Source: VRUE01 sp963697805 (GTDB taxonomy: Bacteria > Actinomycetota > Thermoleophilia > Solirubrobacterales > 70-9). From it: a stretch of DNA of 64,000 nucleotides. Within the stretch, counting starts at the first letter, position 1. The number at the start of each line of letters is the position of its first letter. The notes under the pieces are model-generated. The model was not told the DNA's origin and searched no databases. It saw only the letters and a program-made list of their open reading frames with translations. A program made the translations under genes and the position numbers. The DNA lies in the NCBI GenBank assembly GCA_963697805.1, contig CAVOPB010000004.1, positions 1 through 64,000 of the forward strand. The letters are read 5' to 3'. This document shows, piece after piece, positions 25,410-33,304 of the stretch.

Positions 25410-25483
25410 GCCCGCCTAGCTTAATTGGCTAAAGCACCTGATTTGTAATCAGGAGAGTCTCGGTTCGATTCCGAGGGCGGGCT
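25410..25483 (+). tRNA. tRNA-Thr (TGT)
   Basis: Acceptor GCCCGCC (25410-25416) pairs with GGCGGGC (25476-25482), discriminator T 25483. The anticodon arm CTGATTTGTAATCAG has a perfect stem and anticodon TGT. The T arm is CTCGGTTCGATTCCGAG. No CCA is encoded. Confidence 0.95.
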
Positions 25484-25516
25484 TCTCCTCCCCGTGGATT
25501 GGTCAACCGCGAAGGT

Positions 25517-25532
25517 ATTGCTAGCATTGCTA
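25517..25532 (+). promoter_or_regulatory. Direct repeat before the toxin-antitoxin pair
   Basis: ATTGCTA occurs twice, separated by GC, ending 5 bases before the antitoxin start codon. It also makes a near-palindrome (ATTGCTAGCATT). Ribbon-helix-helix antitoxins commonly bind such repeats to repress their own operon; binding is inferred. Confidence 0.45.
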
Positions 25533-25537
25533 TCACG

Positions 25538-25771
25538 ATGGCTCAGCTTCTGGTCCGCAACATCGAGAGCGAGGTGGTCCGCGAGCTCAAGGTCCGGGCG
25601 GCTCAGCACGGACGCTCGGCGGAGGAGGAGCATCGTCAGATTCTTCGCCAGGCGCTGAAGCAGACGGGCCCGCCGCGCTCGATCAAGGAACTCCTGCTGG
25701 AGATTCCCGATGTTGGAGAGGACCGCGATTTCGAGCGGCCGGATGACCGGGGTCGCGCGGTCGAGCTTTGA
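25538..25771 (+). CDS. vapB: VapB/FitA-type antitoxin
   Basis: The 77-residue protein starts with a ribbon-helix-helix DNA-binding domain (MAQLLVRNIESEVVRELKVR, then AAQHGRSAEEEHRQILRQAL) of the FitA-like group, whose ARxxxRSxExE signature is clear. The C-terminal tail (SIKELLLEIPDVGEDRDFER) is the part that would block the toxin's active site. It overlaps the toxin gene by four bases, typical of these pairs, and a repeat operator lies just upstream. Confidence 0.85.
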   Translation: MAQLLVRNIESEVVRELKVRAAQHGRSAEEEHRQILRQALKQTGPPRSIKELLLEIPDVGEDRDFERPDDRGRAVEL

Positions 25772-26181
25772 GCTACCTGCTCGATACCAACGTCATCTCC
25801 GAGCTCCGCAAGGGCGATCGGGCCGACCCGGCAGTTTCTTTGTGGTTTGCAGGCCTCAGAGACGGGGAGATCTACCTGAGTGTGCTGACAATCGGCGAGA
25901 TTCGTCGCGGGATCGAGAGCATCCGCCGCCGCGACGTCGACTCCGCCGCTGCCCTCGATGGCTGGCTGTCCCGTGTCCTCGAGGCACACCTCGACCGGAT
26001 CCTCCCCGTGGATCGGCCGATCGCCGAGGAGTGGGGGCGGATGAACGTGCCCAATCCGCTTCCGGTGATCGACGGCCTGCTCGCCGCGACGGCAAGGGTG
26101 ATGGGTTTGACGCTCGCAACTCGAAACATCGGGGACGTCGGGCCGGCCGGCGTCGACGCCATCGACCCGTTTGCCGGCTAG
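25768..26181 (+). CDS. vapC: VapC/FitB-type PIN-domain ribonuclease toxin
   Basis: This 137-residue PIN-domain protein starts at TTG 25768, inside the antitoxin stop. The acidic metal-binding residues are in place: Asp6 (LLDTNVISEL), Glu44 (LTIGEIRRGIE) and Asp102 (PVIDGLLAATA), with a final aspartate region near LATRNIGDV. By family it is an Mg-dependent endoribonuclease that cuts tRNA or rRNA when free of antitoxin. It seems intact, so the pair is probably functional. Confidence 0.88.
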   Translation: MSYLLDTNVISELRKGDRADPAVSLWFAGLRDGEIYLSVLTIGEIRRGIESIRRRDVDSAAALDGWLSRVLEAHLDRILPVDRPIAEEWGRMNVPNPLPVIDGLLAATARVMGLTLATRNIGDVGPAGVDAIDPFAG

Positions 26182-27542
26182 TCGGAGGAGTCGGCCATGA
26201 CCTTGGCCTTCTCGGCGGCGAACTCCTCGTCGCTGATGACGCCCTTGGCCTTCAGGTCGCCCAGCTTCTCGAGCCGGGCGAGGCGGGAGTCCTGGTCGGC
26301 GACGGCGGTTGCGGCCTCGTCGTCGCCCTTCCGCGCCTCCGGCAGTCGCAGTTTCTCCATCCGCTCGCCGATGTTGGCGCTCTTCACCGCCCCGGTCACC
26401 GTGTCCCTCGCCCCCCCGAAGAGGTCCTCCATCGAGACATCGGGGTTCTCGTGTTCGGACTGGCGTCGCAGGTGGTGGATTCCGGCCGCGGCGAGCCCGG
26501 CGAGGATCAGCGCAGTGAGGAAGCTGCGCAGGTTCTGGGTCGGGGCCGAAAGGAAGTAGATGCAGACGACGATCGCCAGCAGCGCGTAGACGTAGGGGAT
26601 GAAGTCGCGTAGGAACGGGGTCAGGAACCGGCGGGTCTTCTGCGCCGGACCGGTTGGGGAGGCGAGCCAGCCGGCGATCCCGAAGAGGACGCCGAAGATG
26701 ATCACCGTGATCGCGATGCTGGTCATCAACGAGGTGGCGATCGACCAGGCTTCTTCGGCCGCGGGCTTGACGGTTTCTTCGTTCACTAACTGGTCGACGA
26801 CGATGCCGCCGGCGATGCTGCGGAAGACGATCACCGCGAAGCCGGCGACGATCAGGCCGACGCCGCAGAAGAGGACGGTGACCCAGCGGTCCTCGCGCGC
26901 CAGGTAGATCGCCAGCCCGAAGAAGAGGAAGGTCAGCAGGGTGAGGACGATCGCCAGGCCCTGGACCGCGGTCGCGATCGTCTGCGCGGTCTTCAGCTGA
27001 TCGGACTTCAGGATCACGATCTGGCCCGCGTCTTCGGGCAGTTTTTCGGCCAGCGATTTCCCGATCCCGACTTCGCTCGCCAGGTTGGTGACCAGGGTCT
27101 TGAGGTCCAGCGTCACTTCGCCTTCCCCGGTCGAGACGTTCTGATGTTCGTCCTTGAGGACGGCGATCAGTTCTTCGTGCGCGGTCCGGTTCGCGGCCCG
27201 CCACAGGGCCTGCGCCCGCTGCGTCTGCAGCACCTCGTTGGCGCCGGTGCCGGCGACCGAGCGCACCGCGCCGGAGACCGGGCCCGCGAGGTCCTTGGTC
27301 TCGCCGGGGAGGATTTCTTCGAGTTCTTCTTCGACGTCGACGTTTTCGTAGAGCGTGTTGACGAGGTAGTCGGCGACGGCTTCGCGGATCTTGACGTTGG
27401 CGATCAGCTTGTCGCTGGTGTGGACCCAGTCATCGGTGTTGAGGGCCTGGCGTTCGATCCAGATCCCGAACACACTGAGGAAGGCGAAGATGGTGCCGAC
27501 GACCACCAGCGCTTTGACGAGGCGTCGTCGTCCGCGGCTCAT
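26178..27542 (-). CDS. Multi-helix membrane protein with C-terminal SHOCT domain
   Basis: This 454-residue protein has an N-terminal helix (LVKALVVVGTIFAFLSVFGI), an extracytoplasmic part of about 170 residues with acidic EELEEILPGETKD, then about four more helices (AIVLTLLTFLFFGLAIYL, VLFCGVGLIVAGFAVIVF, ITVIIFGVLFGIAGWL, VYALLAIVVCIYFLS). The last 30 residues (LARLEKLGDLKAKGVISDEE, FAAEKAKVM) are a SHOCT domain, a short helical module often found at membrane-protein ends. The function is unknown. Its stop overlaps the VapC gene end by four bases. Confidence 0.8.
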   Translation of the reverse strand: MSRGRRRLVKALVVVGTIFAFLSVFGIWIERQALNTDDWVHTSDKLIANVKIREAVADYLVNTLYENVDVEEELEEILPGETKDLAGPVSGAVRSVAGTGANEVLQTQRAQALWRAANRTAHEELIAVLKDEHQNVSTGEGEVTLDLKTLVTNLASEVGIGKSLAEKLPEDAGQIVILKSDQLKTAQTIATAVQGLAIVLTLLTFLFFGLAIYLAREDRWVTVLFCGVGLIVAGFAVIVFRSIAGGIVVDQLVNEETVKPAAEEAWSIATSLMTSIAITVIIFGVLFGIAGWLASPTGPAQKTRRFLTPFLRDFIPYVYALLAIVVCIYFLSAPTQNLRSFLTALILAGLAAAGIHHLRRQSEHENPDVSMEDLFGGARDTVTGAVKSANIGERMEKLRLPEARKGDDEAATAVADQDSRLARLEKLGDLKAKGVISDEEFAAEKAKVMADSSD

Positions 27543-27571
27543 TGCCCGGGGATGCTATATGTGGGGAGGGG

Positions 27572-28507
27572 ATGAAGCTAGAGGGGATCCACCACATCAC
27601 CTGCATCACCTCCGACGGCCAGTCGAACGTCGATTTCTACGCCGGGGTGATGGGCCTCCGGCTCGTCAAGAAAACGGTCAACCAGGACGACCCGACCGTC
27701 TACCACCTCTTCTACGCCGACGAGAAGGGCGACGCCGGCTCCGACCTCACCTTCTTCGAGTTCCCGGGCGTGCCGCAGGGGCGCGCGGGGGCCGGCGACG
27801 TCCACCGGATCGTCTGGCGGGTCGCCTCGGAGGCGGCGCTCGACTTCTGGCAGGGGCGGCTCGGCGCCAACGGGATCACGGTCGAGCGCGGCGAGGGCGT
27901 TCCCAGCCTCCACTTCTCCGACCCCGAGGGCCTGGTCCACGAGCTGCTGGTCGTCGAGGTCGATGACGAGCCGCTGATCGCCGACCACCCCGAGGTGCCG
28001 GGCGAGCTGGCGCTGCAGGGCTTCCACGCGGTGCGCGCCTACACGGCCGCGCCCGACGCCGGCAAAGCGCTGTTCGAGGCGCTCGAGTTCGAGCCGACCG
28101 AGGAGGGTGGCGGCGGCTGGGAAGCGCGCGGCTCCCAGCGCGGCGGCCTCTACCTCTTCGACGAGCCGCCCGCCGAGCGCGCGCTGCAGGGGGCGGGATC
28201 GGTCCACCACGTCGCCTGGGCCTCGACGATCGACGAGCACGAGGAGTGGCGGAACCGGGCGATCGCCGGTGGCGCCCAGCCGACCCCGGTCATCGACCGC
28301 TTCTACTTCCGCTCGATCTACTTCCGCGAGCCGGGCGGGGTCCTGTTCGAGATCGCCACCCTCGGCCCCGGCTTCACCGTCGACGAGCCGCTCGAGGAGC
28401 TCGGCGAAAAGCTCTCGCTGCCGCCCGACTACGAGCACCTTCGGCCCCAGGTCGAACCGAACCTGCGCCCGATCGTCAATCCGCGCGCCGCCGCCCGGAG
28501 CGAGTGA
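27572..28507 (+). CDS. Ring-cleaving dioxygenase, VOC superfamily
   Basis: ATG 27572 follows GGGGAGGGG and begins GIHHITCITSDGQSNVDFYA, the first VOC module. The protein has two such modules; metal ligands are likely the His in HHITCITSD, the His in SVHHVAWAS (near residue 213) and the Glu in VLFEIATLGPGF (near 262). This pattern fits the PcpA/LinE-type dioxygenases that open hydroquinone-like rings. The next gene overlaps its stop codon and is a maleylacetate-reductase-like enzyme, which supports an aromatic pathway. The substrate is not known. Confidence 0.8.
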   Translation: MKLEGIHHITCITSDGQSNVDFYAGVMGLRLVKKTVNQDDPTVYHLFYADEKGDAGSDLTFFEFPGVPQGRAGAGDVHRIVWRVASEAALDFWQGRLGANGITVERGEGVPSLHFSDPEGLVHELLVVEVDDEPLIADHPEVPGELALQGFHAVRAYTAAPDAGKALFEALEFEPTEEGGGGWEARGSQRGGLYLFDEPPAERALQGAGSVHHVAWASTIDEHEEWRNRAIAGGAQPTPVIDRFYFRSIYFREPGGVLFEIATLGPGFTVDEPLEELGEKLSLPPDYEHLRPQVEPNLRPIVNPRAAARSE

Positions 28508-29508
28508 GCCGGGACTTCATCTGGCGCGACGCCGAGCGCGTCGTCGTCTTCCGCCGCGACGGGATTGAGGGGGCGCCGGCTCTGCTCGACGAGCACGGAT
28601 TCGGGCGCTTCGACCTGCTCAGCACCGAACGGGCGCTGCTCGACGCCCCCGAATTGGGGGACGCGGCCGCGACGACCCACCTGGTCGACCCCGGCCAGGT
28701 GCCGCAGACCGCGGCGGCGCTGCTCGAGACCGCCCGCTCGACCCACCTCGTCGCCCTCGGCGGCGGCCGGGTCATCGACACCGCGAAGGCGATCGCCTCG
28801 ATCAGCGGCGCCCGGGTGGCGGCGATCCCGACCACGCTCTCGGGCGCCGAGATGACCGGGATCCACCGGTTGCCCGCCGGGGCCGAGGATCGCGCCGTGG
28901 GCCTGATCCGGCCGCTGCTGGTGATCGCCGACCCCGAGGCGATGACCAGCCACTCCGAGGCGATGCTGCGGGTGAGCGCGATGAACGCCCTCGCGCACGG
29001 CGCCGACTCCATCTACACGCCGTTCTCCAACCCCGTCTCGGAGTGGGCGGCCCTGCGGGGGGCGGGGCTGATCGCCTCAGCGCTCGACGAAAAGCGCGCC
29101 GAGCGCGACCGCGCCGCCCTCGCCGAGGGGGCGATCCTCTGCGGCTACGCGATCGACTCCGGCCTTTTCTCGATCCATCACGTCGTCTGCCAGACCCTGG
29201 TCCGGGTCTGCGGCAGCCCCCACGCCGAGACCAACGCCGCGATCCTCCCCCGCGCGATGGCCTTCATGGAGCCGCGCGCACCCGATGCGATCGCCTCACT
29301 GGCCGAGGCGATCGGCTGCGACCCGGCCGCGATCGAACCCCGAATCCTCGAGCTCGGCGGCAACCCGTTCGGCCTCGGCGAGGCCGGGGCCGACCACGAC
29401 CGGCTCGACGAGGCCCTCGACGGGATGCTGCAGCGCCCCGAGCTCGGCTTCAACCCGCAGCCGCCGACCAAGGCCGAGCTCGCGGAGATGATCGAGCGCG
29501 CCTGGTAG
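28504..29508 (+). CDS. Maleylacetate reductase-like iron-containing dehydrogenase
   Basis: GTG 28504 overlaps the dioxygenase stop. The 334-residue protein has the group III alcohol-dehydrogenase pattern: LVALGGGRVIDTAKAIAS (nucleotide-binding GGGS-like loop), AAIPTTLSGAEMTG, a metal site around MNALAHGADSIY and SIHHVVCQTLV, and SPHAETNAAILPRAMAF. It is shorter than typical butanol dehydrogenases and has the size and PTTLSGAE motif of maleylacetate reductases. It would reduce maleylacetate to 3-oxoadipate with NAD(P)H, following ring cleavage by its partner. The assignment is from motifs and context. Confidence 0.8.
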   Translation: MSRDFIWRDAERVVVFRRDGIEGAPALLDEHGFGRFDLLSTERALLDAPELGDAAATTHLVDPGQVPQTAAALLETARSTHLVALGGGRVIDTAKAIASISGARVAAIPTTLSGAEMTGIHRLPAGAEDRAVGLIRPLLVIADPEAMTSHSEAMLRVSAMNALAHGADSIYTPFSNPVSEWAALRGAGLIASALDEKRAERDRAALAEGAILCGYAIDSGLFSIHHVVCQTLVRVCGSPHAETNAAILPRAMAFMEPRAPDAIASLAEAIGCDPAAIEPRILELGGNPFGLGEAGADHDRLDEALDGMLQRPELGFNPQPPTKAELAEMIERAW

Positions 29509-29518
29509 ACCGCGAAGC

Positions 29519-30151
29519 TCAGGCCCGGCTCTGCTCGGCTTCCAGGCCCTCGAGCTCGACCCGGAGCGCGGGCCCGAAGACCGACCGGGACCCGACCGCT
29601 TCGATCATCTCCACCGACTCGCGGTAGTGGGCGGTCATCTTCGCGACGCTGGTGCCGAGGCGCTCCGCCAGCGCATCGCCATCGATCTCGATCGCCTTCC
29701 GCAGTCCGCGGATGTCGGAGAGCTTGTCGGCGGCATAGACCGTCGCCGCGATTCCTCCCGCAGTTTCGACCTGGCGACGCAATCCCGCCTTTCGCCACTC
29801 GAAGGACGCGATAGTGGGATCCTCGCTGAGAGTGAGGACCAGGGCGGCGATGTCCGCTCCCATCTCCTCTCGCAACTCCTCCTCGCTGAGCGTTCCCCGC
29901 TCGACCGCATCGTGCAATAGGCCCACCGCCACGATCTCCTCATCGAAGCCGGCGCCATGAAGCAGCGCTGCCACCTCGACAACGTGTTCGAGGAAGGTGC
30001 GCCCGTCCGGTCGTGTCTGCGAGCCGTGGGCTCCTTCGGCCAGGGAGTACGCGTCGGTCAGCCGTGGCGATTCATTCACCCACTTGGGTCTGGCCGGATC
30101 AAGTGACCTGGAGGGAAGCGGGACTCGAGGTGGCGTTCCAACGTTTCCCAT
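29519..30151 (-). CDS. HD-domain protein resembling (p)ppGpp hydrolases
   Basis: The HD motif is complete: TFLEHVVEVAALLHGAGFDE and IVAVGLLHDAVERGTLSEEE, with later conserved YAADKLSDIRGL. This is the arrangement in the N-terminal half of RelA/SpoT and in small alarmone hydrolases, with no synthetase domain. It would be a metal-dependent phosphohydrolase. The N-terminus is uncertain: ATG 30151 is used, GTG 30079 would begin just before the domain, and an ORF extends to 30202. It converges with the maleylacetate-reductase-like gene. Confidence 0.75.
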   Translation of the reverse strand: MGNVGTPPRVPLPSRSLDPARPKWVNESPRLTDAYSLAEGAHGSQTRPDGRTFLEHVVEVAALLHGAGFDEEIVAVGLLHDAVERGTLSEEELREEMGADIAALVLTLSEDPTIASFEWRKAGLRRQVETAGGIAATVYAADKLSDIRGLRKAIEIDGDALAERLGTSVAKMTAHYRESVEMIEAVGSRSVFGPALRVELEGLEAEQSRA

Positions 30152-30193
30152 GTGTCCACGGTAGGCGAAGGTCCTCGGTTCGAAATCGGTAGT

Positions 30194-30215
30194 CGCCACC
30201 ATCTCTGCGGTGGCG
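30194..30215 (+). promoter_or_regulatory. Hairpin upstream of the VOC gene
   Basis: Perfect 7-bp arms CGCCACC and GGTGGCG enclose ATCTCTGC in the short space between the divergent HD and VOC genes. It may be a 5'-leader structure for either gene; no known riboswitch is recognised. Confidence 0.3.
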
Positions 30216-30279
30216 GATCACGGAGCGAAGGGAGCGGGCTAGCATTGGCCTGAACCGCCCAACGCAAGGAGGATCAGGC

Positions 30280-30663
30280 ATGACCTTGAGTGATAGCCAG
30301 GTGATCCCGACAGTTGCTGTATCGGACATGGGCAGGGCGCGGGAGTTCTACGAGGGCACGCTCGGCCTCTCCGGAGGAGAGGAGAAACCGGATGGTGGTG
30401 TCAGGTATCCGTGTGGGGGAACCGCGATCCACGTCTATCCCTCGCCGACCAATGCCGGCAAGTCGCCGGCGACCTTGGCGGCCTTCCAGGTCGACGACAT
30501 CGAGAGCGCGGTCGACGAGCTCGCCGCCAACGGGGTCACCTTCGAGCAGTACGACATGGACCCGATCAAGACCGACGAGAAGGGCATCGCCCATCTCGGA
30601 GACGCGTCGGGCGCCTGGTTCAAGGATCCCGACGGCAACATCTTCGCCCTCGATCAGGAGTAG
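30280..30663 (+). CDS. VOC (glyoxalase-like) family protein
   Basis: The 127-residue protein is a single VOC domain: VIPTVAVSDMGRAREFYEGT, a central sheet (AIHVYPSPTNAGKSPATLAA) and WFKDPDGNIFALDQE, which ends with the usual DPDGN motif. AAGGAGG lies about 10 bases before ATG 30280. Metal ligands are not clearly conserved, as the N-terminal histidine is replaced by Thr/Val, so it may be a binding protein rather than an enzyme. It is followed 17 bases later by a SnoaL-like gene. Confidence 0.85.
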   Translation: MTLSDSQVIPTVAVSDMGRAREFYEGTLGLSGGEEKPDGGVRYPCGGTAIHVYPSPTNAGKSPATLAAFQVDDIESAVDELAANGVTFEQYDMDPIKTDEKGIAHLGDASGAWFKDPDGNIFALDQE

Positions 30664-30680
30664 TCGGGCGCCCGGCGACC

Positions 30681-31082
30681 GTGGAAGGCGAAGGGAGTGA
30701 GCCGGTAGCCCTCGCCACAGCGTTCATCGCTGCGTTTTCGGCCGCGGATGTCGAGGGTATGCGAGCGCTGCTCGCCGACGACCTGATCGCCTACGTCACC
30801 AACGCCGAGGGCGGAGTGGACCGGGTCGAGGGGCGGGATGACTACCTGAGGCGGATCGAGGCGATGGACCTGAAATCGGCCCGGTACAGCGTCGAGTTGA
30901 CCCAGCCTCCGGTCTCGGTCGCCCCCGATCAGGTTTTGGCGATGGTCGAGGTGAGAGCCGAGCGCGACGGCAAGGCCCTCCACAACTTCGCCGCCCACCT
31001 GCTTCGCAGCAGGGACGGGCGGATCACCGAGTGGCGGATGGTCGACGCGAAACCGGCCGAGAGCGACCGGTTCTGGTCCTAG
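30681..31082 (+). CDS. SnoaL/NTF2-like protein
   Basis: GTG 30681 opens a 133-residue protein with the NTF2-fold order: VALATAFIAAFSAADVEGMR (helices), LLADDLIAYVTNAEGGVDRV, a hydrophobic strand set (YSVELTQPPVSVAPDQVLAM, VEVRAERDGKALHNFAAHLL) and ITEWRMVDAKP. The family covers cyclases, isomerases and plain binding proteins; nothing here identifies the ligand. Its stop touches the stop of the minus-strand gene at 31079. Confidence 0.75.
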   Translation: MEGEGSEPVALATAFIAAFSAADVEGMRALLADDLIAYVTNAEGGVDRVEGRDDYLRRIEAMDLKSARYSVELTQPPVSVAPDQVLAMVEVRAERDGKALHNFAAHLLRSRDGRITEWRMVDAKPAESDRFWS

Positions 31083-31741
31083 CCGAGTTCGGTCACGACG
31101 ATCCGCAGCTTGTCGAGCGTCGTGCCGGGTTCGCAGAACTGATCGCCGAACACCTTGGCGGTGATGAACTGCGTACCGGTCTCGGTCAGGAGGGGGGTCG
31201 TAAAGCTCGACTCCGGAAACCTTGCATCGAAGCCGGGGCCGGGGTCGCGCGAGAAGAGTTCGACGAACGTCGTTGGGACCGAATTCACATAGACCTGCAC
31301 GATCGGACGGCAGATGTCTTCGGATTTGTTGAGGGGATTCCCGACCAGCTCGACCATCATCTGGTAGGCCTTGCCCGGGACGGGGTTGAATGAGTTCGTG
31401 CCGATCAGGCTCACCGGGGTCGGGCCCGGCGGAGTTGCGGTGACGGCACCGGGTAGGTTCGCCGCCGAGGCGTCGGCCACGATCACCACCGGCAGCGTCC
31501 CGGCCGCCAGCGCCGAGCGCTGGAGCGTGCCGGGCTTGATCCGGTCGTTGGTAAGAGTGTTCTTCTTGACCTGGTTGTTGGTCAGCGACTTCTGCTTGAT
31601 CCGGTTGCCCGGGATCGAGTTCTTCTTGATCTGCTTGCCGTTGATCCTGTTCGCGGCCCAGACGGCGCCTCCGGTCAGGGCCAGGAAAAGGGCCAGGGTG
31701 GCGACCACGTTCGCGTAGGTGAGTTTGGGTCGCCTAGCCAA
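31079..31741 (-). CDS. Exported helix-repeat protein, copy A of a tandem pair
   Basis: This 220-residue protein opens with LTYANVVATLALFLALTGGA, a membrane or signal helix, and continues with short repeats (IKKNSIPGNRIKQKSLTNNQ, VKKNTLTNDRIKPGTLQ) of the kind that begin many Solirubrobacterales surface proteins. A beta-rich domain follows (GPTPVSLIGTNSFNPVPGKA, YVNSVPTTFVELFSRDPG, FITAKVFGDQFC). The whole protein resembles copy B at 31734, and their first 220 bases of coding DNA are nearly identical. The start overlaps copy B's stop. The function is unknown. Confidence 0.75.
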   Translation of the reverse strand: MARRPKLTYANVVATLALFLALTGGAVWAANRINGKQIKKNSIPGNRIKQKSLTNNQVKKNTLTNDRIKPGTLQRSALAAGTLPVVIVADASAANLPGAVTATPPGPTPVSLIGTNSFNPVPGKAYQMMVELVGNPLNKSEDICRPIVQVYVNSVPTTFVELFSRDPGPGFDARFPESSFTTPLLTETGTQFITAKVFGDQFCEPGTTLDKLRIVVTELG

Positions 31742-32378
31742 TTTCGGTCACCACGATCCGCAGCTTGTCGATCGTCGTGCTGGGCGAGCAGAGGGGGTCA
31801 CCGAACACCTTGGCGGTGATGAACTGCGGGCCGGACTCGGTCAACAGGCTGGTCGTGCCGTTGTCCTCAGGGAACCTCGAGTCGAACCCGGGATTGGGTT
31901 CGCCAGCGAAGATCTCCAAGAAGAGGGTCGGAATCCCGTTGACGTACACCTGCATGCCCGGGTTGCACTCTTTGCCGGGTTCGATGACCGGATTTCCGAC
32001 GATCTCCGCCATCACCTGGTACGCCTTGCCCGGGACGGCCGTGAATGAGTTCGTGCCGACCAGTCCGAACGGTGTCGGCCCGGGTGGAGTTGAGGTGGTG
32101 ACGCCGGGAAGGTTCGTCGCCGATGTTTCGGCGATGATCAGGCCGGGCAGCGCGCCCGCCGCCAGCGCCGAGCGCTGAATCGTGCCGGGCTTGATCCGGT
32201 CGTTGGTAAGAGTGTTCTTCTTGACCTGGTTGTTGGTCAGCGACTTCTGCTTGATCCGGTTGCCCGGGATCGAGTTCTTCTTGATCTGCTTGCCGTTGAT
32301 CTTGTTCGCGGCCCAGACGGCGCCGCCGGTCAGGGCCAGGAACAGCGCCAGGGTGGCGACCACGTTCGCGTAGGTGAG
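31503..32378 (-). repeat. Near-identical 220-bp segments within the tandem pair
   Basis: Positions 31503-31723 and 32158-32378 match at an offset of 655 bases with only a handful of differences. They encode the N-terminal helix and repeats of the two paralogues. The much lower similarity downstream suggests recent gene conversion or strong constraint on the N-terminal part. Confidence 0.8.
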
Positions 32379-32399
32379 CCTTGGTCGGAAGCGCTTCAT
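31734..32399 (-). CDS. Exported helix-repeat protein, copy B of a tandem pair
   Basis: This 221-residue paralogue of copy A has the same plan: RLTYANVVATLALFLALTGG, KKNSIPGNRIKQKSLTNNQV repeats, then a beta domain (VGTNSFTAVPGKAYQVMAEI, GIPTLFLEIFAGEPNPG, PQFITAKVFGDPLC). The two N-termini are almost identical, and the beta domains have diverged to roughly half identity by eye. It reads away from the hydrolase gene at 32425, with only 25 bases between the starts. A surface or cell-wall location is inferred from the N-terminal helix. Confidence 0.75.
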   Translation of the reverse strand: MKRFRPRLTYANVVATLALFLALTGGAVWAANKINGKQIKKNSIPGNRIKQKSLTNNQVKKNTLTNDRIKPGTIQRSALAAGALPGLIIAETSATNLPGVTTSTPPGPTPFGLVGTNSFTAVPGKAYQVMAEIVGNPVIEPGKECNPGMQVYVNGIPTLFLEIFAGEPNPGFDSRFPEDNGTTSLLTESGPQFITAKVFGDPLCSPSTTIDKLRIVVTEIG

Positions 32400-32424
32400 C
32401 GAAACGGAGCGATACTTTCATTTC

Positions 32425-33294
32425 GTGGCGAGTCTGACAACCGAGGACGGCCGGACCCTCTCCTGGCGCGAGGTCGGGACCGGCCCACCGCTCCTCTGCC
32501 ACCCCGGCGGTCCCGGCTACTCCTCGCTCTACTTCGGGGAGCTGCCGGAGCTGGCGGCCGAGCGCACGCTGCTCCTGTTTGACCCGCGCGGCACCGGCGA
32601 CTCCAGCCGGCCGGCCGATCCCTCCGAATACGACCTCGAGCAGTACGCGGCGGACATCGAGGCGGTCCGCGGGCACCTCGGGCTCGACCGGCTCGACCTG
32701 CTCGGCCACTCGCACGGCGGCTTCGTCGCGATCACCTGGGCCGGGAGCAACCCCGATCATGTCGGCCGCCTCGTCCTCGCCAGCACCGCGCCGCGCTTCA
32801 CCGACGCGATCCGCCAGGCCCGGATGGAGCCGATCGCCACCCACCAGGGCCAGCCCTACTTCGAGGACGCGATCGCCGCTCTCCAGGACCAGCAGGCCGG
32901 CAACTACAGCTCCGACGAGGAGCTCGTTGCCCTCTACGAGCGGGCGGGGCCGGTGCTGGCGCCACTCGGCCACGACATCACGCCGGTCGCCGAAGCGCTC
33001 CGCGCCGCCCACATCAACTCGGACGCGCTCAGGCACTTCAACACCAAGATCGCCCCCGACATGGATCTGCGCCCACTGCTGGCGCGGATCGAGGCCCCGA
33101 CCCTGGTCTTCGCCGGCGAGATCGATGCCTTCGGCGGGCCGACGACCGAGGAAATCGCCGCGGCCCTGGCCGACGCGACGACCGCGACCGTCCCCGGCGC
33201 CGACCACTTCGCATTCCTCGAACCCGGGCTCCGCGCCGCCTGGTCGCGCCCGGTGCTCGATTTCCTCGGTAACCGACCCCTCCCGCCCGTGTAG
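32425..33294 (+). CDS. Alpha/beta hydrolase, proline-iminopeptidase-like
   Basis: GTG 32425 is chosen because residues before it do not fit the fold; an ORF extends to 32374. The protein has LLCHPGGPGYSSLYF (oxyanion HPGGPG motif), FDPRGTGDSSRP, the nucleophile elbow GHSHGG (Ser96), an acid near FAGEIDAFGGP and the catalytic His in GADHFAFLEP. The HGGPG-like motif and PRGTG are typical of prolyl aminopeptidase-type hydrolases. The substrate is not determined. It ends 10 bases before the acyltransferase gene, so they may share a transcript. Confidence 0.85.
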   Translation: MASLTTEDGRTLSWREVGTGPPLLCHPGGPGYSSLYFGELPELAAERTLLLFDPRGTGDSSRPADPSEYDLEQYAADIEAVRGHLGLDRLDLLGHSHGGFVAITWAGSNPDHVGRLVLASTAPRFTDAIRQARMEPIATHQGQPYFEDAIAALQDQQAGNYSSDEELVALYERAGPVLAPLGHDITPVAEALRAAHINSDALRHFNTKIAPDMDLRPLLARIEAPTLVFAGEIDAFGGPTTEEIAAALADATTATVPGADHFAFLEPGLRAAWSRPVLDFLGNRPLPPV

Positions 33295-33304
33295 CGCTCT
33301 AACA

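Noticed and set aside
25636..27204. A 522-residue open frame on the minus strand over VapC and the SHOCT protein
   Set aside because: The frame is Arg/Gly/Asp-rich low-complexity sequence; the real minus-strand gene in this part (26178-27542) is in another frame.
30160..30215. A possible tRNA, from GGTTCGAAATC and nearby stem sequences
   Set aside because: No acceptor stem or anticodon arm can be formed; only a simple hairpin remains.
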